A stretch of DNA of 64,000 nt, taken from assembly GCA_004322535.1 (NCBI GenBank), contig SCUZ01000056.1:1-64000 (forward strand). The letters are read 5' to 3'. Under the pieces are notes generated by a model. It saw only the letters and a program-made list of their open reading frames with translations. It did not search any database and was not told the DNA's origin. Each line of letters opens with the position of its first letter. Within the stretch, counting starts at the first letter, position 1. This stretch comes from Rugosibacter sp. GTDB taxonomy: Bacteria; Pseudomonadota; Gammaproteobacteria; Burkholderiales; Rhodocyclaceae. A program made the translations under genes and the position numbers. This document shows, in pieces, positions 58,291 through 64,000 of the stretch.

Positions 58291-58300
58291 TGCACCTGCC

Positions 58301-58687
58301 TCATTGCGCTAATTTTTGTATGGTCAAAATGCCCAGGCCCGTCATCAACAAAGAGCCGAACAAATGGATTGAGGCCACACCCACTGCCCAGCCATACTCG
58401 GCGCGTTGAATCAGCGCCACAACTTCTGCCGAAAACGTGGAAAACGTCGTCAGGGCACCCAGCACACCAGTGATGAAAAACAAGCGCAACTCAGGCGAAA
58501 GATCGAGATTCAAGTGAAACAACGTAACCGCCGCGCCCACCAGGTAACCGCCGAGCAGGTTCGCTGCCAGCGTGCCCAGCGGTGCCGTGGGAAACAGTGG
58601 ATTCAGCCACAGACCGAGCCCCCAGCGCAGCCATGCACCCAGCATGGCACCGAGACCAATGGCAAAAAGACTTGTCCAATTCATCAT
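58301..58687 (-). CDS. crcB: Fluoride channel CrcB/FluC
   Basis: Small dual-topology membrane protein that exports fluoride. [20 protein letters not shown] is the N-terminus (ATG at 58687 or 58684), and the product has 127-128 residues like other CrcB proteins. Key segments are [14 protein letters not shown] with the conserved asparagine, and [18 protein letters not shown] with the phenylalanine-rich fluoride path. The frame continues far upstream but there it runs antisense to glnS and is not coding. I see no obvious fluoride riboswitch in the 72 bp to glnS. Confidence 0.94.
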   Translation of the reverse strand: MMNWTSLFAIGLGAMLGAWLRWGLGLWLNPLFPTAPLGTLAANLLGGYLVGAAVTLFHLNLDLSPELRLFFITGVLGALTTFSTFSAEVVALIQRAEYGWAVGVASIHLFGSLLMTGLGILTIQKLAQ

Positions 58688-58759
58688 GGCTATTTTACGC
58701 CTGCATTTCATGCCTGCCAGTAGAATCACTTCTTTGCTTTCATTTGGCGCACTCCACTC

Positions 58760-60562
58760 ATGTCTGACACTGAAAAAACTTCTAATTTCATCCGGCATAT
58801 CATCGAGGCCGATCTGGCCGCGGGAAAATATGCCGCGCGCGCCTGGAGCGGCAAGCCCGGCCCTGCCGCGCAACAAAAAGTTCCCGCAGGGACGCAGAGC
58901 GCTGGCGCTGGTGATGCGGCAGCAATTGACGTCGCAAAGATTCGTACCCGCTTTCCGCCGGAGCCCAATGGCTATCTGCATTTCGGCCACGCCAAATCCA
59001 TCTGCCTGAATTTTGGTCTGGCACATGACTACGGCGGTGCCTGCCATCTGCGTTTTGATGACACCAATCCGGAGAAAGAAGAACAAGAATATGCCGATTC
59101 GATTATCGATGCCGTGCGCTGGCTCGGCTTTGACTGGCACTTTGGCGCCGAGAACAACCTCTACCAAGCCTCGAACTATTTTCATTGGATGCTGGAATTT
59201 GCTGAAAAATTGATCGATGCAGGCTATGCCTATGTCGATTCGCAAACCGCCGAAGAGATGCGCACCCATCGCGGCACGCTGACTGAAGCGGGTAAAGAAT
59301 CACCTTTTCGTAACCGCACAGCCGCCGAGAATCGCGAACTCTTCGCCCGCATGAAGGCGGGTGAATTCGCCGATGGCACGCATATTCTGCGCGCCAAGAT
59401 CAACATGGCCTCGCCCAACATCAACCTGCGCGACCCCACCATTTATCGCATCCGCCACGCCACGCATCACAACACGGGGGACACCTGGTGCATTTATCCG
59501 ATGTACACCTTTGCCCATCCGATCGAGGATGCGCTGGAAAACATTACGCACTCGATCTGCACATTGGAATTCGAAGATCAGCGCCCGTTTTATGATTGGT
59601 TGCTCGCCCGATTGGCCGAGCTCGGCTGCGTGAATACACCACTACCGCAGCAAATTGAATTCTCTCGGCTGAATCTTTCTTACGTTGTGCTCTCGAAGCG
59701 CAAACTGATCCAGCTCGTCGAAGAAAAACACGTCAGCGGCTGGGATGACCCACGCCTGCCCACGCTCGTCGGCGCACGCCGACGCGGCTATACACCCGAA
59801 GCGTTTCGCCACTTCATGGAGATGATTGGCGTCAGCAAATCCGATTCCTGGATCGACTTTGGCGTGTTCGAAGAATGCCAGCGCCAGCACCTGAACGACA
59901 TTGCCCCGCGCCGCATTGCCGTACTTGACCCGGTCAGGCTCATCATCGACAACTATCCGGAAGGGCACGAAGAACTCTGTGAAGCACCCAACCACCCGCA
60001 AAAACCCGAGTGGTGCAAGCGCCCGATTCCCTTCTCAAAAGAATTGTGGATAGAGCGCGAAGACTTCATGGAAACACCCACCAAAGGCTATTTCCGCCTC
60101 TTCCCCGGCAACACCGTGCGCCTGCGTTATGGCTTTGTCATCAAGTGCATCGGCTGCGATAAGGATGCCGGCGGCAAAATCACCGCTGTGCATTGCGAAT
60201 ACATGCCCGATTCAAAATCAGGAACGCCAGGGTCAGACGCTTACAAGGTCAAGGGCAATATCCACTGGGTATCCGCAGCTCACGCCTATGCCGCCGAAGT
60301 GCGCCTTTATGATCGCCTGTTTGCCGTTGCAGAACCGGGCGCCGACGGTGGAGATTTCATCCGCGATCTCAACTCGGCTTCGCGTGTTGTCATTCAGGCA
60401 CAACTCGAACCGGCATTAAAAAATGCAGCCGCAGAAGAACGCTTTCAGTTCGAGCGCCACGGCTACTTCGTCGCTGATTGCATCGATTCAAAATCCGGCA
60501 CGCCAGTATTCAATCGCACGGTGACACTGAAAGAATCCTGGCATGCAACGACGAAAAAATAA
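58760..60562 (+). CDS. glnS: Glutaminyl-tRNA synthetase with an N-terminal insertion
   Basis: Charges tRNA-Gln. Of 600 residues, the class I motifs are HIGH-type HFGH in [20 protein letters not shown] (residues 65-84) and KMSKS-type VLSKRKL; the C-terminal anticodon domain is complete. E. coli GlnS (about 554) goes almost directly from DLASGK to TRFPPEPNG, whereas here some 33-36 residues (about 25-61, Ala/Gly/Lys-rich) are interposed. Within them, 39-54 ([15 protein letters not shown]) come from the 46-bp repeat variant also found in bioD. The insertion precedes the Rossmann fold and is probably a surface extension. It is the last chromosomal gene before the integrated element. Confidence 0.95.
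   Translation: MSDTEKTSNFIRHIIEADLAAGKYAARAWSGKPGPAAQQKVPAGTQSAGAGDAAAIDVAKIRTRFPPEPNGYLHFGHAKSICLNFGLAHDYGGACHLRFDDTNPEKEEQEYADSIIDAVRWLGFDWHFGAENNLYQASNYFHWMLEFAEKLIDAGYAYVDSQTAEEMRTHRGTLTEAGKESPFRNRTAAENRELFARMKAGEFADGTHILRAKINMASPNINLRDPTIYRIRHATHHNTGDTWCIYPMYTFAHPIEDALENITHSICTLEFEDQRPFYDWLLARLAELGCVNTPLPQQIEFSRLNLSYVVLSKRKLIQLVEEKHVSGWDDPRLPTLVGARRRGYTPEAFRHFMEMIGVSKSDSWIDFGVFEECQRQHLNDIAPRRIAVLDPVRLIIDNYPEGHEELCEAPNHPQKPEWCKRPIPFSKELWIEREDFMETPTKGYFRLFPGNTVRLRYGFVIKCIGCDKDAGGKITAVHCEYMPDSKSGTPGSDAYKVKGNIHWVSAAHAYAAEVRLYDRLFAVAEPGADGGDFIRDLNSASRVVIQAQLEPALKNAAAEERFQFERHGYFVADCIDSKSGTPVFNRTVTLKESWHATTKK
58876..58921 (+). repeat. Long (46-bp) variant of the 26-bp family, inside glnS
   Basis: Begins AAAAGTTCCCGCAGGGACGC, continues AGAGCGCT and ends GGCGCTGGTGATGCGGCA, whose last 18 bases correspond to the right part of the 26-bp form. 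It matches the bioD copy at 40 of 46 positions. The TCCCGCAGGGACGCAGAGC part also resembles the second block of the 32955 element. Confidence 0.88.
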
Positions 60563-60635
60563 TTCTGCGGTACTTGCCCTCATCAGGGTTCATACTGAAC
60601 GGATAAGGTATGGGAGAAGAAAAAAATGAAAACCG

Positions 60636-60649
60636 TGGCGGAGAGGGTG
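60636..60649 (-). other. Putative attachment site: 3' end of a tRNA-Ser
   Basis: Minus strand reads CACCCTCTCCGCCA, the acceptor 3' end including CCA typical of bacterial tRNA-Ser. No tRNA body is attached on either side. It stands 74 bp after glnS and 161 bp before a tyrosine recombinase gene, as expected for an att duplicate left by integration into a tRNA gene. The intact tRNA would then lie at the other end of the element, beyond the window. Confidence 0.55.
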
Positions 60650-60810
60650 TCCGCCTAACTCAGTTCCGGTCGAGTCCAAAATAGCCCCTATGAAAGCCTT
60701 GCCACAAGATGATTTAGAAGATACCCACTCTTGACAAATCCTTATTAGTCCGTCAAAATCTAACGCACATTTGATGGTTCATTTGATGGCTATGATTTGG
60801 GGGTTGAATT

Positions 60811-62058
60811 GTGGGTAGGGGAACGAACAAGCTGACGGACAGAACGGTACGCTCGCTCAAGGCTCCCGGACGCTATGGCGACGGCCTTGGGTTGTGGTTA
60901 CAGATCAGCCCGGAAGGTAGCAAGTCCTGGCTATACCGCTACATGCTGAATAGCCAAGCGCGCATGATGGGACTCGGTCGTTATCCTGACTTTTCCCTTG
61001 AGGAAGCTAGAGAAAAGGCGACGGAATTCCGCAAGCTGCTCAAGGAGGGTAAAGACCCGATCAACGAACGCGATTCCAGAATGGCTATCGAGCACCTAGC
61101 GCGCAAGAAGCTGCTGACATTCGATGAGTGTGCACATGCCTATATTGAGGCAAACCGTGCTGCATGGAAGAATGCCAAGCACGCCAGCCAGTGGGAAAAC
61201 ACCCTCGACACCTACGCCAGTCCGATCATCGGCAAGCTGCCCATTGCGACGATCGATACCGGCCTGGTGCTGAAGGTGCTCGAAAAGATATGGATCACGA
61301 AGCCAGAAACAGCAAGCCGCCTGCGTGGCCGCCTTGAGGCTGTGCTGGGCTGGGCAACGGTGCGCGGCTACCGCAAGGGCGACAATCCCGCCGCCTGGCG
61401 CAATCATCTTGACAAGGTGTTGCCGGTTCGCTCTGCCATCAAGCGGGTGCAGAACCATCCCGCCCTGCCCTATGGCGAGATTGGCGCATTCATTGCCGCC
61501 TTGCGCGAGCAGGCCGGAATAGCTTCACGCGCCCTTGAATTCGCCATCCTGACAGCCGCACGAACCGGCGAAGTTATCGGTGCGACGTGGCAAGAATTCG
61601 ACCTGAACGCAGGCATCTGGACTATCCCGGATGAGCGCATGAAGGCCAAACGCGAGCATCGCGTCCCGATTTCTGCTCGGGCGCTGGAAATTGTCAAAGA
61701 GCTATTGCCGCTCAAGACCGAGGACAACAGCCCGGTATTCCAAGGAAAGGGCGGCAAGGCGTTTTCCAATGCGGCGATGCTGGCTGTCCTGAAGCGAATG
61801 GGGCGATTCGATCTAACGACTCATGGCTTCCGCTCCACCTTCCGCGACTGGGCAGGCGAGACCACAGCCTACCCACGGGAAGTGATTGAACACGCCCTGG
61901 CGCACCAACTCAAGGACAAAGCCGAAGCCGCCTATGCGCGCGGTACGCTGTTCGACAAGCGCCGCAGACTGATGGTCGATTGGGCGACCTACTGCAATAC
62001 GGAGAAGAAGGCAGGAAGGGAAACGGTAGTGCCGTTCCGAAAGGGTAAGACATCGTGA
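60811..62058 (+). CDS. Phage-type tyrosine recombinase (P4-like integrase)
   Basis: Site-specific integrase with the arm-binding DUF4102 domain at the N-terminus (LTDRTVRSLKAPGRYGDGLG, about 5-90), a core-binding SAM-like domain (about 100-190) and the catalytic domain. The active residues are R251 in AARTGEVIGATW, H338 and R341 in THGFRSTFRDWAGE, H361 in IEHALAH, and the nucleophile Y375 in AEAAYARG. Start GTG 60811 follows GGGGG; 415 residues. Such enzymes move genomic islands into tRNA genes. It reads away from the putative att site. The element to the right shows no copy of the 26-bp family. Confidence 0.95.
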   Translation: MGRGTNKLTDRTVRSLKAPGRYGDGLGLWLQISPEGSKSWLYRYMLNSQARMMGLGRYPDFSLEEAREKATEFRKLLKEGKDPINERDSRMAIEHLARKKLLTFDECAHAYIEANRAAWKNAKHASQWENTLDTYASPIIGKLPIATIDTGLVLKVLEKIWITKPETASRLRGRLEAVLGWATVRGYRKGDNPAAWRNHLDKVLPVRSAIKRVQNHPALPYGEIGAFIAALREQAGIASRALEFAILTAARTGEVIGATWQEFDLNAGIWTIPDERMKAKREHRVPISARALEIVKELLPLKTEDNSPVFQGKGGKAFSNAAMLAVLKRMGRFDLTTHGFRSTFRDWAGETTAYPREVIEHALAHQLKDKAEAAYARGTLFDKRRRLMVDWATYCNTEKKAGRETVVPFRKGKTS

Positions 62059-62101
62059 CTAATACTTCGTCAATAAATTGCAGGTAGTGTCCTAATTTGA
62101 A

Positions 62102-62325
62102 TTAGACAGCGCGCGCCTTACATTTCTTGCAAAGGAATGTCGGCTGAGGATCATTTGCTGGCCCTTCTGGATTTCCCAAAATAAAGCCCGATGGTATTTC
62201 AACTACCCGAGTGTTGAATTTTCCATCATGGTGAGGTGGAGTTTCATTTTCTTCTAACTCGACTACCCCAGTTCGTGGCCGTTCGGGCAAGTTAATTTCT
62301 TTGTGAATATTTCGCGCTTCGCCAT
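62102..62325 (-). pseudogene. Small zinc-ribbon protein, frameshifted
   Basis: ATG 62325, after GGTGGAGG, reads MAKREIFTKKLTCPNGHELG and then hits a TAG. In the next frame the protein continues VVELEENETPPHHDGKFN and ends FLCKKCKARAV. One missing base in the run of four C at 62266-62269 (G on the coding strand) would restore about 75 residues with a CP-x-x and C-K-K-C zinc-ribbon pair. The first CxxC already lacks its second cysteine. It could be a sequencing error or true decay. The family is a small island-borne protein of unknown function. Confidence 0.6.
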
Positions 62326-62344
62326 AAAACCTCCACCTAAATTC

Positions 62345-63319
62345 TCAGGCCAAGTCATCGTCCTCATCTGAAAGCACTGACTTCTGCGCCTCAAGCAACT
62401 TAATCAGCTTGCCAATTTCCTTCGGCCCAATATCGCCAGCAATAATCAGGCGATAGTTGGTTTCTTTTGATAAGGGACCACGAAGCCACTCACGTTCTTG
62501 CTTGTCCAAGCCGATCGTTGGCATCTCGACCAACGGAAGAATGGGTGGAGCTTTACTATGGCTAGCAGGCACCCATTTTTCAATAACGCTCACTTCATTC
62601 ATCGGAATTCCAGTTTGGTTACCTTCTATGAATATCCAAGACTCTCCATCGTGCTCCTGAATTTGGCGAACACGAGTTGGAGTTGCTAGCTGGAGCACCC
62701 CGTTGGATTCCCATTGAATAAGGTCACCGATTTCGACTTTAGTCTTAGTATCGGCTGGAGTCTCCTGTTTGCGCTCATCAGTAGGAGACATACTATCAGA
62801 TTCTTGTAATTTTGCAAACGAAACAGTGTTCCGTATTTCTCGAATAAAATCGCTCACTACGTTTTCATTGAACTTCCGATCAAGCACTAGGTAATGCCGC
62901 AAATTGGCATCGGAAGGAAGCGTCGGCCATTTCGTCAGAATTTCTTGGTGAATTTTTGGCAATAGCGCCGCGCGCTTTATGGCCTCATCGCGCTCTTTTG
63001 AATCTTGGCGTTCGTCTAGGATGATTCGCAGTGCCAGATCGGTTAGTTTCACCTTCCTCTGGTCACCAGACCCCTCATCTTCCATAAGCCCGAAGGCAAG
63101 AAGGGCCGCAATAGCCTGCTTACCCCCACTACTAGCATAAGAGTAACCCCAATGTTCTGCCGCAACCTTAACGTTAGCGGCGGCTCGTTTCTCAGCACCA
63201 TAAAACTGCCTGGCCCGTTCGATCGCCGACTTTAGGTCAATAGATGGATACGCGGGGCTCCGATGAACCGCCCCGCGTTTGCCTTTACCGTCGTTGCTTT
63301 GAGTATCTTGCTCAGCCAT
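62345..63319 (-). CDS. Unknown island protein with winged-helix-like N-terminus
   Basis: The 324-residue product is not recognised. Residues 25-110 (AIERARQFYGAEKRAAANVK, SSGGKQAIAALLAFGLMEDE, RKVKLTDLALRIIL) look like a winged helix, with a following helical region to about 170. An acidic linker (DERKQETPADTKTK) leads to a small beta domain with VEIGDLIQWESNGVLQLATP and MNEVSVIEKW. The C-terminus (NYRLIIAGDIGPKEIGKLIK, LLEAQKSVL) resembles a dimerisation helix. It has AAGGAG before ATG 63319, a consensus promoter and GAGAC boxes upstream, all suggesting regulated expression of a DNA-binding protein. It shares the strand with the zinc-ribbon remnant (19-bp gap). Confidence 0.75.
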   Translation of the reverse strand: MAEQDTQSNDGKGKRGAVHRSPAYPSIDLKSAIERARQFYGAEKRAAANVKVAAEHWGYSYASSGGKQAIAALLAFGLMEDEGSGDQRKVKLTDLALRIILDERQDSKERDEAIKRAALLPKIHQEILTKWPTLPSDANLRHYLVLDRKFNENVVSDFIREIRNTVSFAKLQESDSMSPTDERKQETPADTKTKVEIGDLIQWESNGVLQLATPTRVRQIQEHDGESWIFIEGNQTGIPMNEVSVIEKWVPASHSKAPPILPLVEMPTIGLDKQEREWLRGPLSKETNYRLIIAGDIGPKEIGKLIKLLEAQKSVLSDEDDDLA

Positions 63320-63349
63320 GACAACTCCTTAGATGGGGATGCTGTAGTC

Positions 63350-63402
63350 ATACTAAGATATGTCTCAGATAAAGTCAAGCGCTAAAGAGACCCAATAGAG
63401 AC
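63350..63402 (-). promoter_or_regulatory. Promoter and GAGAC boxes for the unknown island gene
   Basis: Minus strand TTGACT (63373-63378), 17 bases, TAGTAT (63350-63355), then about 30 bp to the ATG. GAGAC occurs on the plus strand at 63387-63391 and 63398-63402 (11 bp apart) and inverted as GTCTC at 63362-63366 in the spacer. The regular spacing suggests an operator, perhaps autoregulation. Confidence 0.6.
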
Positions 63403-63442
63403 ATTGCCATCAAATTTAATCTCCAATATGCGCTAACAAGTC

Positions 63443-63470
63443 TTGACAAAGACTTTGTCCCCATTATAAT
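63443..63470 (+). promoter_or_regulatory. Consensus sigma-70 promoter
   Basis: TTGACA (63443-63448), 16 bases, TATAAT (63465-63470), both perfect. It points toward the hairpin and tRNA-like sequence and the IS remnant. AAGGAGG at 63479-63485 followed by an ATG at 63494 might translate a frame, but that frame runs through the tRNA-like sequence and is not credible as a protein. Confidence 0.75.
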
Positions 63471-63552
63471 TGGCGGCAAGGAGGTGGTTATCGATGAGAA
63501 GAGAGTTTGCCCCCATGAGCCATGCCTGCCGACGTGGGGGCGGAAAAGAAAA

Positions 63553-63596
63553 GGCCTGCATTGGCGTCCTTCCTAGGGGCATGACCAATGCAGGCC
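63553..63596 (+). repeat. Strong hairpin with 12-bp perfect stem
   Basis: GGCCTGCATTGG and CCAATGCAGGCC are separated by 20 bases, 83 bp after a consensus promoter and 27 bp before the tRNA-like sequence. There is no T run, so it is not a simple terminator. It may be a processing signal, a structured RNA or an IS-related end. Confidence 0.7.
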
Positions 63597-63622
63597 GTGG
63601 TGGGCGCTGCTGTACCGCTTTT

Positions 63623-63695
63623 GCCCCCGTAGCTCAGTTGGAAGAGCGCAGGTTTCGTAGCCCGGAGGTCGCCAGTTCGAATCTGGCCGGGGGAG
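63623..63695 (+). tRNA. Degenerate tRNA-Thr(CGU)-like gene
   Basis: Starts GCCCCCGTA, D stem GCTC / GAGC, T arm GCCAG-TTCGAAT-CTGGC and a 3' strand CGGGGGA pairing six of seven acceptor bases. The anticodon loop TTCGTAG would present CGU (Thr). The anticodon stem CAGGT / CCCGG has two mismatches and the first acceptor pair is G-A; no CCA is encoded. It looks like a decayed or very divergent tRNA carried by the mobile element. Confidence 0.5.
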
Positions 63696-63832
63696 CTTTC
63701 TATTTCAGTAGGACTACCGAGTGCGTCAACACCCGGAAGCCCGCAACCGACACCCGTATGAGGGGTAACGATTGCACCGGTAAAGACAATCGAATCATAG
63801 CCTTCATACGGGCCTTTGTAAAGGAGCCCGCT

Positions 63833-64000
63833 GTGAATACGTTGAGTCAGATAAGCAAATTCAAGTGTTGAACTGCTTGGTGGAAGGCGTTTCCATTCGT
63901 TCGATTGAGCGCATGACAGGAATCCACCGCGACACCATTATTCGGCTGATGCTCCGGGCCGCTTCAATTTTCTGCCCGTGTAATGGATGAGAAGTTCCAA
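63833..64000 (+). pseudogene. Broken IS1-like transposase, 5' part
   Basis: GTG 63833 after AAGGAG reads VNTLS, then one missing base near 63848 shifts the frame to DKQIQVLNCLVEGVSIRSIE and RMTGIHRDTIIRLML, the helix-turn-helix of IS1-family transposases (LVEG-x-S-I-R). A second shift near 63960 leads to ARVMDEKFQ, again as in that family. The gene continues past the window edge. Two frameshifts make it inactive. Confidence 0.65.

Noticed and set aside
58688..59269. Upstream extension of the crcB frame
   Set aside because: It runs antisense through glnS and begins far before any CrcB homology; CrcB proteins start at MNW-like residues as at 58684-58687.
59766..59785. Inverted GTCGGCG / CGCCGAC in glnS
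   Set aside because: It codes for the conserved [10 protein letters not shown] segment; the arms are only two bases apart and there is no repeat-like flank.
63494..63871. Open frame after the consensus promoter with a good ribosome-binding site
   Set aside because: It translates straight through the hairpin and the tRNA-like sequence (APVAQLEERR is the usual product of translating a tRNA gene), so it is unlikely to be a protein gene.
1..64000. CRISPR arrays and rRNA genes
   Set aside because: No regularly spaced repeats with unique spacers and no rRNA-like sequence were seen; the 26-bp family is dispersed, not arrayed.

Overview
The window looks like the chromosome of a betaproteobacterium. 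This rests on protein families read by eye, not on a search: a phasin of the type that coats polyhydroxyalkanoate granules, a bifunctional-type ArgJ, the yhdP-nit2-tldD order, a Kdo/LPS-transport operon, and an Orn/Lys/Arg decarboxylase coupled to dcd. Almost all of it is ordinary, tightly packed housekeeping sequence with short gaps and several ATGA or TGATG overlaps.

Layout. 1-1140 is a joint of broken genes (end of an ABC-2 permease, frameshifted tail of a P-type ATPase). 1235-6069 holds glgA, folA, a decarboxylase and dcd. 6227-13353 is a LysR regulator divergent from a complete tripartite RND efflux operon. 13362-20814 has pepN-bioD, an orphan DNA-methylase tail, two cell-wall enzymes and bioA. 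20859-28267 has apbC, metG, a prepilin and a Kef-type antiporter. 28331-31882 is kdsD-kdsC-lptC-lptA, running into an enoyl-CoA hydratase where lptB would be expected. A phasin with its own promoter follows. 33152-41325 is a minus-strand run: glnE, argJ, DUF4202, a GarR-like dehydrogenase, a PAS-GGDEF-EAL protein and an FKBP isomerase. 41415-47805 is yhdP-nit2-tldD. 48187-60562 has an acyltransferase, a radical SAM protein, a CinA-like protein, a coiled-coil/AsmA hybrid, an EI24 protein, hrpA, crcB and glnS. From about 60636 to the right edge there is an integrated element: a tRNA-Ser 3'-end fragment as putative att site, a tyrosine recombinase, a frameshifted zinc-ribbon gene, an unknown regulated gene, a degenerate tRNA and a broken IS1-like transposase.

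The most unusual signal is a dispersed sequence family of 26 bp. It reads AAAAGTCGGCGCTGG, then five semi-variable bases ending in A, then CGGCGC. I count thirteen copies between 2596 and 58921, in both orientations; two are identical over all 26 bases. Three are intergenic (one of them forms an arm of a terminator), one abuts the apbC stop codon, and nine lie in frame inside unrelated housekeeping genes (glgA, bioD, pepN, the Kef antiporter, argJ, yhdP, a radical SAM gene, hrpA, glnS). Four different reading frames are used. Two copies share a longer 46-bp form and two intergenic copies carry a further 90-140 bp of related sequence. I saw no copy in the efflux operon or in the integrated element. 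It could be a small mobile repeat tolerated inside proteins, or a recognition sequence (for example DNA-uptake-like) that accumulates in genes by substitution.
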